A DNA stretch of 64,000 nucleotides from positions 1 through 64,000 of the forward strand of contig CALMYL010000004.1 of NCBI GenBank assembly GCA_937873695.1, read 5' to 3'. A model generated the notes under the pieces. The model saw only the letters and a program-made list of their open reading frames with translations. It did no database searches and was not told the origin of the DNA. Positions 26,644-35,773 of the stretch are shown here, piece after piece; within the stretch, counting starts at the first letter, position 1, and each line of letters opens with the position of its first letter. Both the position numbers and the translations under genes were made by a program. This stretch comes from an uncultured Ignavibacteria bacterium (GTDB lineage Bacteria > Bacteroidota > Ignavibacteria > Tepidaquicellales > OLB5).

Positions 26644-28689
26644 CTAATCTTTTTTTGTATCTGTTGGTTTACCTTCATCATTTTTCAGAGCGGTATTAAT
26701 ATTTTCAGCGCTTCCGTTAACTCCGTTAGCGGCTTCTCCGTTGACTTTAAGCTTTTCAAACGGAGGCAAAGATTCACCTCTCATGATCTTATCAATTTCA
26801 TCGCTGTCAAGTATCTCCCTTTCAAGTAAAGATGCTGAAAGCCTGTGAAGAATATCCATATTTTCATTAAGCACGGTCATTGCGCGTTCCATTCCCCTGT
26901 TAACAATTTTCCTTACTTCATCATCTATTACAATAGCCGTATCTTCACTGTAATCTCTGTGCTGGGATATTTCCCTGCCAAGGAAAATCTCTTCTTCTTT
27001 TTTGCCGAATGTAAGCGGACCGAGTTTTTCGCTCATCCCCCATTCACATACCATTTTGCGCGCAAGCGCGGTAGCGCGTTCAATATCATTGCCTGCGCCT
27101 GTGGTAAGCTGGTTGAAAACAATTTTCTCAGCAGCCCTGCCGCCCATTGCGTATGCTATCATGGCTTCAAGGTATTCCTTTGAATATGTATGCTTCTCAT
27201 CAATCGGCAGGTAAGTTGTAACACCCAGTGCCCTGCCTCTTGGTATAATTGTAACTTTATGTACCGGGTCTGATTCCGGTATCATTTTCGCAACAAGCAC
27301 ATGGCCTATTTCATGATACGCTGTAGTCTTCTTTTCCTTTTCGCTTATTATCAGACTCTTGCGCTCCATACCCATCATAACTTTATCTTTGGCTTCTTCA
27401 AAATCTGCCATAGTTACAATGTTCTGGTTCTTGCGTGCCGCAAGAAGCGCAGCTTCGTTCACCAGATTCGCGATATCAGCCCCTGATAGACCGGGGGTGC
27501 CTTTTGCAAGCACTTCAAGAGAAACTGATTTATCTAATGGAATATTGCGAATGTGAACTTTGAATATTCCCTCACGGCCTTTTACATCAGGTCTATCTAC
27601 AACAACCTGCCTGTCAAACCTGCCGGGTCTTAATAGCGCCGGATCAAGTACGTCGGGTCTGTTGGTTGCAGCTATAATTATAACTCCTGCGTTCTGCTCA
27701 AAACCATCCATTTCAACCAGCAGCTGATTCAATGTCTGCTCGCGTTCATCATGTCCCCCGCCAAGTCCGGCACCGCGGTGACGGCCTACTGCGTCAATTT
27801 CATCAATAAAAATTATACATGGCGCGTTCTTCTTTCCTTTTTCAAAAAGGTCACGTACGCGTGATGCGCCTACGCCAACGAACATCTCAACAAAATCAGC
27901 GCCCGAAATACTGAAAAACGGTACGCCCGCTTCGCCTGCAACTGCACGCGCCAGCAATGTTTTACCTGTTCCCGGAGGTCCAAGCAGCAATACGCCTCTT
28001 GGTATCTTTCCGCCCAATCTCTGGAACTTGGAAGGCTCTCTTAAAAATTCAATTATTTCTTCAAGCTCATATTTCGCTTCATCAGCGCCGGCAACATCTT
28101 TAAATGTAACGCGCAGCTGATTTTCAGTAAGCATCTTGGCTTTGGATTTACCGAAGGAAAAAATCCCTTTGGAGCCTCCTGCCTGTCCCTGCATCCTGCG
28201 CATAATTATTATCCAGAATACGATAATCAATATCCATGGCAATGCGCCAATTAATGGACCTATCCAGCTTGTATCTTCTTTTTCAATTCTGAATGCTATT
28301 GCTTTCTCATTCCATGTTTTGATAACCGCGTCATCAATGTTTGTGTATGGAAGCAGAACAGAGAACTTATCTCCTGAAACCTGCCGGCTGCCTACATTAA
28401 GTGGCTCGGGTTGTTTTAAAACCCCGTGGAAAGTGAAAGTGTTATCAAGCTTTTTTACTACCGCTTCTTTGATCTTATCTTCGGCTAGAAGCTTCTGGTA
28501 CTGGTCGAAACCAATTTCAACCTCGCCGCCATCGCCTGATTTTGACCAAATCATAATAAGGAAAAAGCCGAACAATATAGCGCTCCACCCGAGTACTACT
28601 TTGAACACCCTGTTCCAGTTAAATTCTTCGTTACGCCTTCTTTTGGGAGGCTTTTGGTTTGAACCGTTATTTGAGGAATCGTCTGACAT
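26644..28689 (-). CDS. ftsH: ATP-dependent zinc metalloprotease FtsH
   Basis: At 681 residues this is a complete FtsH. It has a cytoplasmic start, two membrane helices (about 30-49 and 149-168) with a periplasmic domain between them, and the AAA+ module with GPPGTGKT (237-244). Next come the second region of homology [18 protein letters not shown] and the zinc site HEIGH in the M41 protease domain. It degrades membrane and short-lived cytoplasmic proteins. It follows hpt by 96 bp on the same strand, a common pairing; tilS, which often precedes hpt, is absent here. Confidence 0.98.
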   Translation of the reverse strand: MSDDSSNNGSNQKPPKRRRNEEFNWNRVFKVVLGWSAILFGFFLIMIWSKSGDGGEVEIGFDQYQKLLAEDKIKEAVVKKLDNTFTFHGVLKQPEPLNVGSRQVSGDKFSVLLPYTNIDDAVIKTWNEKAIAFRIEKEDTSWIGPLIGALPWILIIVFWIIIMRRMQGQAGGSKGIFSFGKSKAKMLTENQLRVTFKDVAGADEAKYELEEIIEFLREPSKFQRLGGKIPRGVLLLGPPGTGKTLLARAVAGEAGVPFFSISGADFVEMFVGVGASRVRDLFEKGKKNAPCIIFIDEIDAVGRHRGAGLGGGHDEREQTLNQLLVEMDGFEQNAGVIIIAATNRPDVLDPALLRPGRFDRQVVVDRPDVKGREGIFKVHIRNIPLDKSVSLEVLAKGTPGLSGADIANLVNEAALLAARKNQNIVTMADFEEAKDKVMMGMERKSLIISEKEKKTTAYHEIGHVLVAKMIPESDPVHKVTIIPRGRALGVTTYLPIDEKHTYSKEYLEAMIAYAMGGRAAEKIVFNQLTTGAGNDIERATALARKMVCEWGMSEKLGPLTFGKKEEEIFLGREISQHRDYSEDTAIVIDDEVRKIVNRGMERAMTVLNENMDILHRLSASLLEREILDSDEIDKIMRGESLPPFEKLKVNGEAANGVNGSAENINTALKNDEGKPTDTKKD

Positions 28690-28785
28690 CTAATATTTTT
28701 TCTTTAAACTGAATTTAATTTCTTTTGAATCTGTAAAACTACAAATAATAATATGCAATCTGTAATTTGCAATCTGCAATTTACA

Positions 28786-29364
28786 TTATGGTTCCAATAT
28801 ACAGATCTCTTTCAAATTTCTGTACTTCTGCGCGTAATCAAGTCCGTAGCCTACAACAAATTTATTTTCAATTTCAAAGCCTGTGTATTTTATATCAAAG
28901 GTTAAATTACTCAGTCCTTTTTTCATCAGCAGTGTGCAGAACTCAAGCGAGCTTGGGTTGTGCGATAAAACCAAATCCCTGATATACTTAATTGATAAAC
29001 CTGAATCAATGATATCTTCAACAATGATGATATCTCTTCCGTCTATCTGGCAGTTAAGATCTTTAAGCAGTTTCACTTCACCGGATGATATTTTGCTGTC
29101 ACCATAGCTAGAAAGCTTCAGGAAGTCAATTTCAACATCGATTGATACTTCCCTTACAAGATCACTGATAAAAATAAAAGAACCGTTTAGTACACCAATA
29201 AAGATCGGGACCTTGCCTGCATAATCACTGCTGATACTTTCTGCAAGCTCTTTTACACGCCCCTGTATCTTTTCAGACGTAATGAACGGCTTTAGATTGT
29301 TTAAGTACCCGCTGCTGTTATCCCGGCTGATACCGGACTCTGAACTTTTTTGCTGTAATTTCAA
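28786..29364 (-). CDS. hpt: hypoxanthine phosphoribosyltransferase
   Basis: The enzyme salvages hypoxanthine and guanine with PRPP. The PRPP loop IIIVEDIIDSGLSI, the upstream VLNGSFIFISDLVR segment and the DFLKLSSYGD flexible loop are clear. At 192 residues it is slightly long; the first 30 residues (KSSESGISRDNSS...) are not typical and a later start is possible, although no better ATG was found. It is upstream of ftsH on the same strand. Confidence 0.93.
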   Translation of the reverse strand: MKLQQKSSESGISRDNSSGYLNNLKPFITSEKIQGRVKELAESISSDYAGKVPIFIGVLNGSFIFISDLVREVSIDVEIDFLKLSSYGDSKISSGEVKLLKDLNCQIDGRDIIIVEDIIDSGLSIKYIRDLVLSHNPSSLEFCTLLMKKGLSNLTFDIKYTGFEIENKFVVGYGLDYAQKYRNLKEICILEP

Positions 29365-29400
29365 ATGTTAGAACAACAATTAATGATTAGCAGTTTCAAA

Positions 29401-29437
29401 AAGTGAAGATTATAATAAAAAACCCATCTTTTAAAAC
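29401..29437. repeat. decayed copy of the rpsU terminator arm
   Basis: These 37 bp match 29530-29566 with two differences, offset 129 bp. They contain only the ACCCATC half of the rpsU terminator stem plus the A-run, so they cannot fold the same hairpin. Between the copies lies an inverted repeat GTTGTTGGTG/CACCAACAAC. Confidence 0.75.
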
Positions 29438-29551
29438 AACAACTTACTTCACTAACCCCGTTGTTGGTGCTATGCCTTGCTGAGCAGGGCGAAGAAAGGT
29501 TTTCCACCAACAACAAAATCCCTGAATAAAAGTTAAGATTATAATAAAAAA

Positions 29552-29579
29552 CCCATCCTTTAAAACTGTTATGGATGGG
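29552..29579 (-). terminator. rpsU terminator
   Basis: On the minus strand CCCATCC pairs with GGATGGG and is followed directly by six T. It lies 28 bp after the rpsU stop. Confidence 0.9.
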
Positions 29580-29606
29580 AAAAATCTTTTAGCTTTAAAA
29601 CCGGTA

Positions 29607-29807
29607 TTAAGCCGCTGTTTCTTCCGCCAGAGTTCTTTTATTTCTTCTGATTGCTTTAGCCTTTTTCATGCGTTTTTTTATTGATGGCTTTACAAAAAAG
29701 CCTCTTTTGCGAACTTCTTTTAAAACGCCGGCTTTTTCATACTTCTTTTTGAATCTTTTTAAGACTTTATCTATAGATTCATTGTCCTGCAGTGTTACTT
29801 TGATCAA
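29607..29807 (-). CDS. rpsU: 30S ribosomal protein S21
   Basis: The 66-residue basic protein has the S21 pattern: VTLQDNESIDKVLKRFKKKYEKAGVLKEVRKRGFF, then a Lys/Arg-rich helix (KPSIKKRMKKAKAIRRNK). S21 helps 30S initiation. In Bacteroidota the 16S anti-SD is sequestered partly by S21 and related proteins, so it may shape start selection here. It has its own promoter and terminator. Confidence 0.96.
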   Translation of the reverse strand: MIKVTLQDNESIDKVLKRFKKKYEKAGVLKEVRKRGFFVKPSIKKRMKKAKAIRRNKRTLAEETAA

Positions 29808-29842
29808 GTTTTTATCACCCCTTTATTATGGATTTTAGCTTA

Positions 29843-29850
29843 CAAATATA
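29843..29850 (-). promoter_or_regulatory. -7 element of rpsU
   Basis: Plus-strand caaatata is the complement of TATATTTG, 36 bp upstream of the rpsU ATG. Confidence 0.6.
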
Positions 29851-29943
29851 AGAATTTTATAATTTAAAATCTATATAAGCCGTAATGAGTAATTTTTGGT
29901 TACAGAATGATTTAAAAGCAAAAATCTAACCAACTTACAAAAA

Positions 29944-30110
29944 GCGCAAGTCAGGCGAATTTCACGAATTTCGCGAATTTCAAGCCAGCTTAAAAGAGCG
30001 GAGTACCTTACCTTAATTAATCGAAGCTTTTAGAAAGAAGAAGATTCTTAGTGAATAAGCTCCCCTTCCTACTTAAGGAGGGGAAATCCCGCTTTAGCGG
30101 GATGGGGTGG
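29944..30110. repeat. repeat-rich left edge of the accessory patch
   Basis: The 528 bp between rpsU and the next gene have no supportable ORF. They contain a triple iteration of gaatttcacgaatttcgcg (about 29960-29980), TCCCCTTCCT...AAGGAGGGGA (30061-30083) and ATCCCGCTTTAGCGGGAT (30087-30103) followed by ggggtgg, the same modules as at 14890-14960. Confidence 0.6.
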
Positions 30111-30335
30111 TTTCTTGCTTATGAGTAGGAAGAGGAATGTTTTAACCTGTGTATCGTAAGGAAGGTAGTTCTGGATTGAAAAGGACTCGCGAAAAACACT
30201 CAAAAAAGGCTTAGTCTAGTACGGCTAAGAGTAAAATATATAACTTGATGCACTAATATTTTATTACTTGATTATACTTAACTTATTAGTTATTTTTTGT
30301 TTTTAATATTGCCATTAATATATTGACAAACCATT

Positions 30336-31361
30336 ATGTCAAAAACACTACTCTACTATCCTTCAATAAATATTCCTAATAAAAATTGGGCTATAAATTC
30401 GATTTTGTATGCTGATAAGATCTCAACCATTTTGCCATTTGATAACATGAATGATGACAGAATTTCTAGTATACTTAAAGAATTATACGCGGAAGGAATA
30501 TATGAACCATTTTTCATTGAAAATGAATTAAGTGAGAACAGGAAACTAAAACAGAATCTAAAGTTTTTCGAAAATGAGTTTATTAGCACTATAAAGTCAA
30601 ACGAATTCAAACAATTCAAAAGAAATTACTTACGGACAAATAACAGGAAAATGGAAGATAGTTTGATCTACAAGAATAAACTTACAGACAATGTAAAAGA
30701 CTTTTTAAAGAATGAAAATTTGCTCCAAGTATCCAGTCAAGAAGAAGTATTTGTTGACCGATTTGCTTCTGTTTATTACTTATGCAAGTTGTCACAATTT
30801 CTGTCTAGTTCAAATAATAATTATACAGTACCTTGCACAGATAATTTTGAATTTGAAGATATTTGTTTTACTCCTAATATTAAGACAAAATCAAGTTCAG
30901 CATTAAGAATAAGAATTAATGAGTGTTTGCCCTCAATTGACGAGAATACGCCAATTAAAAAAATCATAAAATTCAAAAAGAAGCGTGAATCGGATTTACT
31001 GAATTTCAATAACGAAATAACAGATGTAATAAATGACATTGCAAAACTACCTGTAGATGAGCATGATTCCCAAATAGAGAAATTCAACAATAGGATAAGG
31101 TCTGTACAACTTGAAATGAAAAAGTTATTTAAATCTGATTGGAAGACTTACCTGTATAGATCATTAAGTTCTTTACTTCATTCATTGCCCATAGTTATAG
31201 AAGCTTCAAAATATCAAGCAATCCCCTCTAGCATTAGCAGTCCGGTAATAATGATAACTTATACAACGATATCTACGCTTTTATCGAATTCAAATAGTGA
31301 CTCTAAGGATAAGACCTTAAGCTACGTACATTATGTTAATAAGAAATTTAAGACTAAATGA
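30336..31361 (+). CDS. DUF6236-like protein of unknown function
   Basis: The 341-residue protein begins LLYYPSINIPNKNWAINSIL, followed by ADKISTILP, which matches the start of the DUF6236 family as I know it (YYP, W, ILYWDK, IVP). The middle is strongly charged and helical (residues about 210-270, likely coiled coil). A small-residue hydrophobic segment (ASKYQAIPSSISSPVIMITY) lies near the end. No catalytic motif is recognised. Its last four bases overlap the start of the nucleotidyltransferase gene (ATGA), so the two are coupled. It is visibly AT-richer than flanking genes. The function is not known, and the family link is moderate. Confidence 0.6.
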   Translation: MSKTLLYYPSINIPNKNWAINSILYADKISTILPFDNMNDDRISSILKELYAEGIYEPFFIENELSENRKLKQNLKFFENEFISTIKSNEFKQFKRNYLRTNNRKMEDSLIYKNKLTDNVKDFLKNENLLQVSSQEEVFVDRFASVYYLCKLSQFLSSSNNNYTVPCTDNFEFEDICFTPNIKTKSSSALRIRINECLPSIDENTPIKKIIKFKKKRESDLLNFNNEITDVINDIAKLPVDEHDSQIEKFNNRIRSVQLEMKKLFKSDWKTYLYRSLSSLLHSLPIVIEASKYQAIPSSISSPVIMITYTTISTLLSNSNSDSKDKTLSYVHYVNKKFKTK

Positions 31362-32110
31362 AAAAGACGCTAATAATGCTTGCTGGTGGACTAAGTTCAA
31401 GATTTCAGGATTTAGGAGATAAACCCAAATGTTTATTACAATTGTACGATAAATCAATTTTACAAAGACTAGTTGAGTTTTTTCAAAAAAAGGAATACTC
31501 TGTAATATTATCATTAGGACACTTATCTGAGGAAGTTATATCATTCAAAAAGAAGTCAAATTTATATTTTGCACATAGAATTGAATCAAAACCTTTAGGG
31601 ACTGCAGGGGCGATTAAATTTGCTTCTGATGGAGTCGAAAGTGACAATTTCATAATAATAAATGCTGATACTATTAATAATTATTCTATGTTAGATGAAG
31701 CACTATTCTTCCACAATGAACGTAACCATAAAATTACACAATTAGTAACTAAACAAAGTAATCAGAACCAAGGTACTATACTTGTAGAGGATAATAAAGT
31801 TATAGGCAATCATGAATACGAAGAATCTTTTGATAAACCCAAAAACATTAAGAATTCATTTTCAAGTACCGGCGCGTATATAATAAATAAACAATATTTT
31901 GACAAAATATTTAAGCAGTATGAGAATAAAAAAACAAAAGAAGCAGGTATATCACTTGAAAAAGTTATAATAAAAGAACTTACCAAAAGGAAAGAAGTAA
32001 ATGCATTTAGAATAAAAAGTCATGTTTATGATTTAGGCACAGTTACCAGATACAGAACTTTTTTGGATAAATATGATCAAGAGGTTTTTCAAAATAAATT
32101 TTTATTATAG
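31358..32110 (+). CDS. NDP-sugar-type nucleotidyltransferase
   Basis: The 250-residue protein is a nucleotidyltransferase of the RmlA/HddC/LicC superfamily. It has the nucleotide-binding loop LAGGLSSRF (8-16), the lysine segment KPKCLL (22-27), PLGTAGAI, the metal-site NADTI in place of NGD, and the closing YDLGTVTRYRTF. Such enzymes join NTP to a sugar phosphate, phosphocholine or a phosphonate. The substrate cannot be assigned. Its length suits a single-domain enzyme without hexapeptide repeats. It overlaps the upstream gene by 4 bp and is 2 bp from the downstream dioxygenase gene. AT-rich like both. Confidence 0.85.
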   Translation: MKKTLIMLAGGLSSRFQDLGDKPKCLLQLYDKSILQRLVEFFQKKEYSVILSLGHLSEEVISFKKKSNLYFAHRIESKPLGTAGAIKFASDGVESDNFIIINADTINNYSMLDEALFFHNERNHKITQLVTKQSNQNQGTILVEDNKVIGNHEYEESFDKPKNIKNSFSSTGAYIINKQYFDKIFKQYENKKTKEAGISLEKVIIKELTKRKEVNAFRIKSHVYDLGTVTRYRTFLDKYDQEVFQNKFLL

Positions 32111-32112
32111 TT

Positions 32113-32850
32113 TTGTCATTGGCGACTAAATCACTATCCATACAGCAAATTCAGCACTTTAGGAATTCAGGCTATTTAAAACTCGAAAAAAGAATACCTA
32201 ATGTTCTAGTTAATAACTTGATAAATGAAATTAATAAGAACTTGCGTTTACGCTTATCTCCATTGCATGAACACGACAATGGGGTGATTTATAGATTAGA
32301 TAACGTATATGAACGTGGAGAAATATTCAAAAAGTTAGTCAAACATCCTTTTATTATTAATTCCCTGACATCCTTATTAGGTCCGAATATAGAATTCGCA
32401 CTTAATAGACATAATCATGCGACAGTTAATAGAATTACTAATAGAAGATTCCATAGGGACATATTGCAATGGACAAGATCAGTCATTACAGTATTAGTCT
32501 ATTTAGAAAAATCAACTTTGGAAAATGGATGTACAGAAATTATACCTTCTTCCCAATACTTACCTTATTCAGGTAAACCAAATAACGGTGGCACGTGGTT
32601 AGACGAAGACTCAAGATATGCAGATCTGATAAATCAGGCAATTCCTATTCCAATGGAAAAAGGCGGAATATTATTTTTAGATAGTCTCACTTTTCATTCT
32701 GTTGGTAAAAATATTTCCAACAATTCTAGGATGAGTATTGCATTAGGGTATCATAGTGTTGATGAACTAATCGGAGACAATCATAAGAAAACTAAAATTC
32801 TAGTCAAAGGAAAAAGAATTTACCGAGGAAATATCAAATTTGAGGAATAA
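32113..32850 (+). CDS. PhyH-family Fe(II)/2-oxoglutarate dioxygenase
   Basis: The 245-residue protein has the iron-binding facial triad of phytanoyl-CoA dioxygenases: His114 and Asp116 in RFHRD, and distal His195 in FHSVGKN, with the 2-oxoglutarate-binding Arg206 in NSRMSI. The loop LENGCTEIIPSSQYLP corresponds to the family's NGx-xxPGSH segment. It begins at a TTG two bases after the previous stop; no ATG gives the full N-terminal helix QQIQHFRNSGYLKL. PhyH enzymes hydroxylate small molecules or cleave phosphonates. With the adjacent nucleotidyltransferase it may modify an activated sugar or phosphonate; that is inference. Confidence 0.85.
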   Translation: MSLATKSLSIQQIQHFRNSGYLKLEKRIPNVLVNNLINEINKNLRLRLSPLHEHDNGVIYRLDNVYERGEIFKKLVKHPFIINSLTSLLGPNIEFALNRHNHATVNRITNRRFHRDILQWTRSVITVLVYLEKSTLENGCTEIIPSSQYLPYSGKPNNGGTWLDEDSRYADLINQAIPIPMEKGGILFLDSLTFHSVGKNISNNSRMSIALGYHSVDELIGDNHKKTKILVKGKRIYRGNIKFEE

Positions 32851-32890
32851 TAAGAAAACCCTTCTTCTATCTAAGCAATTTTCAAATCAT

Positions 32891-33106
32891 CTATTGACCT
32901 ATCCATCTCTGTTTTGCAACTATTATTTTCTGGGAATGCAGGATATCATCAATTTCTAGGGTCCTCACTTTACAGTCTTTCAGCCATTTTTAAGCCAACT
33001 GGTATTCAATTCCTTTCTGCTGCAGGTCACCCCTGAAAGTGTGTTCAGTTGCATTGCCAAGCCTGTAGTGTTTATTGATGCTTTCTATGTATTGTTCTAT
33101 TGTCAT
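32891..33106 (-). pseudogene. collapsed type ISP/IIG restriction-modification gene
   Basis: From the ATG at 33106 the minus strand reads MTIEQYIESINKHYRLGNAT and goes on to EHTFRGDLQQ, the N-terminus of fused nuclease-methylase enzymes of the LlaBIII/type ISP kind, before a stop at 32990. Shifting frame, the following bases read KWLKDCKVRTLEIDDILHSQ and KIIVAKQRW, which match the usual last residues of the same enzymes (KWLKDRKGRTLSxDDIxHYQKIVVAL). So both ends survive and roughly the whole 1000-plus-residue middle, with the methylase motifs, has been deleted. It lies beside the AT-rich cassette. Confidence 0.65.
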
Positions 33107-33216
33107 TTTAATAAGGCAATAAGCTCATATTTATTTATAAGTAAATAATATATTTATGCATATTAATTGACATATTTATATAAATCAATACATTAAAGTT
33201 TTCATACCTGAAGAGC

Positions 33217-33480
33217 CCTCAATCCCGCTTAAGCAGAAACACGGGACTGCAAAAAGCGCAGAAAACGAGAGACTCTGCGTAGACGTAAAAAATTGCAGAA
33301 ATACCCCCTCTCAATCTCCCATTGACAGGGGGAGAAGAGCCCGCCTTGGGCGGGCGAAGTAGGGGTAATTGTAATTCTGCGGTGACGGTTAACACTAATC
33401 GTTCAATAGAAATTGAGTAAAATTTTATTGTCCTCTGCTTGTTTTTGCCATCCCAAACAGGAGTTTGGGATGGAGGTATA
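33217..33480. repeat. intergenic palindromes downstream of the R-M relic
   Basis: The stretch contains CCCCCTC...GAGGGGG-type pairing at about 33303-33332, GCCCGCCTTGGGCGGGC (33339-33356) and CCCAAAC...GTTTGGG at 33454-33471. These are the same kinds of module as at 14890 and 30061. No gene is supported. Confidence 0.6.
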
Positions 33481-33493
33481 CGGGGTAGAATCT

Positions 33494-33713
33494 TTCTCAC
33501 TATGAATATTCATAATGAGAATTTTCACGTTTTTAAAGTGGTGAAATTTCAATCCATTCTCACTATGATTCTCACGGAGAAACCATTCTCAACATGAATA
33601 TATTCATAATGAGAAAATTACAAATAAGAAAAACAGGCTATAATCGCAAAAAACTATACCCAAATCCCTCAAAAAAAAATATCGCTTTCATCGTGAGAAT
33701 CATAATGCGAAAA
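33494..33713. repeat. cluster of TTCTCA...TGAGAA palindromes
   Basis: A near-perfect palindrome TTCTCACTATGAAT-ATTCATAATGAGAA occupies 33494-33521. A second with two extra central bases lies at 33586-33615 (TTCTCAACATGAAT...). Partial copies lie at 33557-33581 and, in the other orientation, 33687-33713. A different palindrome, TTTTCACG...GTGGTGAAAT, sits between the first two at 33522-33547. The space to 33925 is otherwise low-complexity (caactataaactatcaa). Confidence 0.8.
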
Positions 33714-33925
33714 AATAAGCTGCCAACTGAAACCAATATAGTATAAATCTGTTTAACTCATTAAACCATCAGCAATTTAACTAACATCTATCAACTTTAA
33801 ACTGTCAACTATAAACTATCAATTATCAACTAAAACCTAGCCAAAACTGCCTTGAAACTCACGTTAATAATAGCTAAAATTGAGATTAATCCTAAGAAAA
33901 ATTAATTAAAAATATATCATATTTA

Positions 33926-35683
33926 ATGAATAAAATGAATAAATTCAAAATGTACGGAATTTTATTAGTTATTGCCATGCTGGCTTTTTCAGCATCTAAC
34001 TGCAATAAGGCCAACAAAACCCTTGTGGATATCGGAAGCGATAAGATCACACTTGGTGAGTTTGAAAAACAGTATTTAAAGACTGTTGGTAATATTGATA
34101 CCGCAAGAAACAAGTCTATAGAGGATAAAAAACAGTTCCTGAACCTATACATAAATTTCAGGCTTAAAGTGAAAGATGCCCGCGAGCGCGGACTGCTTAA
34201 TAATCCTGATATTCAGAAGGATGTAGAAGAATATAAAAGAAATTTCGCTCCAACATACCTTGTTGATAAAGAAATAGTAAGTACTAAGGTAAAGGAGCTT
34301 TACGAAAAAAGAAAAGATGAAGTACGCGCTTCGCATATACTTATAAATCTCCCGGAAAACGCATCGCCGCAGGATTCAATTTTCGCTTACCAGAAGGCTG
34401 ATTCAGTTATTGCCAAGCTTAAAGCCGGTGAAGATTTCGGCGAAGTAGCCGTTCAGTATTCCATGGATAGAACTGTTAAAACAAACCGCGGAGACCTTTA
34501 TTACTTTACCGCCGGAATGACAGTTCCTGAATTTGAAGATGCAGTTTACGATCTGAGCGTAGGCGACTATACCAAAAAGCCTGTAAGAACAATGTTCGGG
34601 CTGCATATAATAAAACTGACAGACCGCAAACCAAGAACGGAATCAGTTAAAATTTCACATATACTTCTTCAGGATAAACGCGACAGTATCGGTAACGTAA
34701 TTGATTCACTTGCAACCTACCAGAAAGCGCTTGAAGTATATAATAAAGCTAAAAATGGAGACAGCTTTGAAGGGCTCGTTCAGCAGTACTCCGAAGACGC
34801 AGGTTCAAAAACGCAGAATGGCGACCTGGGCAACGTTGAAAGAAGAAGGCTTGCACAGCCTATAGATTCAGCCGCCTTTACAATGGGCGTTGGCGATGTT
34901 GCCGGACCGATCAGGACTCCATATGGATGGCATATCGTGAAGAAATTCGGTGAGAAAAAAGTTGGTTCGCTTGAAAAAGAATTCGAAACAATCAAGAATG
35001 AATTCAAAAAAACCAAAGCATACAAAGATGAATATGCCAAGTTTGTTGAAACATTAAAGGGAAAATACAGTTATAAGATATTACAGGAAGGCATAACATT
35101 CCTGAAAGGTAAGCTTGATACAACAAAAACTATAGCGGATTTCAATTTAGATAGCCTTTTCACTCCGCAGGATAAAGAAGTTATACTCGCATCATACGAT
35201 GGCGGACAGGTAAAAGTCGCCGATATGATAAATCACCTTAACATTAACCGTGATTTCGCGCGGATGGTGCTTAATGAACAGACATTGACAGCAATTATCA
35301 ATTCATCTGCAGAAAGTCCGATACTTAACAAAAAAGCAAAGGACTCTAACATAGAAAAAGACGATGAATATATTGCAAGCATAACCGACTATGAAAACGG
35401 ACTGCTTGTTTTCAGGATCGATCAGGATGAACTGTGGAGCAAAGTTAAAATAAACGACGCGGAGCTTTCAACATATTATGAATCTAATAAGTCCAAATAC
35501 ACCAAGACTGACTCAACCGGAAAACCGGTTATGAAAACACTGGATGAATCAAAGGCTGAAATTTCCAACGAACTGCAGCAGCTGAAGTATAAGGATTCCG
35601 AAAAGGCGTATCTTGATGCACTAAGAGCCAAATATCCTGTAACAATTCATGAAGATATTCTGGCTGAGGCTTTTAAGGATTAA
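33926..35683 (+). CDS. lipoprotein peptidyl-prolyl isomerase with two PpiC domains
   Basis: The 585-residue protein has a lipoprotein signal with Cys near residue 26 (SASNC), a SurA-like helical N-domain, and two parvulin domains. The first spans about 132-235 (RASHILI...YSMD...RGDLYYF...PEFEDA...FGLHIIKL), the second about 240-350 (ISHILLQ...YSED...NGDLGNVERRRL...YGWHIVKK). The remaining 230 residues are helical. It should assist folding of outer-membrane or exported proteins in the periplasm. It is followed 90 bp later by a second foldase gene. Confidence 0.9.
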   Translation: MNKMNKFKMYGILLVIAMLAFSASNCNKANKTLVDIGSDKITLGEFEKQYLKTVGNIDTARNKSIEDKKQFLNLYINFRLKVKDARERGLLNNPDIQKDVEEYKRNFAPTYLVDKEIVSTKVKELYEKRKDEVRASHILINLPENASPQDSIFAYQKADSVIAKLKAGEDFGEVAVQYSMDRTVKTNRGDLYYFTAGMTVPEFEDAVYDLSVGDYTKKPVRTMFGLHIIKLTDRKPRTESVKISHILLQDKRDSIGNVIDSLATYQKALEVYNKAKNGDSFEGLVQQYSEDAGSKTQNGDLGNVERRRLAQPIDSAAFTMGVGDVAGPIRTPYGWHIVKKFGEKKVGSLEKEFETIKNEFKKTKAYKDEYAKFVETLKGKYSYKILQEGITFLKGKLDTTKTIADFNLDSLFTPQDKEVILASYDGGQVKVADMINHLNINRDFARMVLNEQTLTAIINSSAESPILNKKAKDSNIEKDDEYIASITDYENGLLVFRIDQDELWSKVKINDAELSTYYESNKSKYTKTDSTGKPVMKTLDESKAEISNELQQLKYKDSEKAYLDALRAKYPVTIHEDILAEAFKD

Positions 35684-35773
35684 CACGATTTATCAGATTT
35701 CAAATTACAAATTGCATATTGCATAACAGGATAATTTGTAATATTCAGATAAAAGGATTTAAACAATAAATTA

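Noticed and set aside
29365-29606. Insertion sequence between hpt and rpsU
   Set aside because: Direct repeats and an inverted repeat are present but no transposase coding sequence fits between them.
30336-32850. Known defence system (Abi, CBASS, retron, toxin-antitoxin)
   Set aside because: None of the defining catalytic motifs of those systems is present in the three proteins; only family-level enzyme roles can be stated.
33219-33500. 93-residue minus-strand reading frame
   Set aside because: It runs through palindromic repeats, has no family resemblance and no ribosome site.
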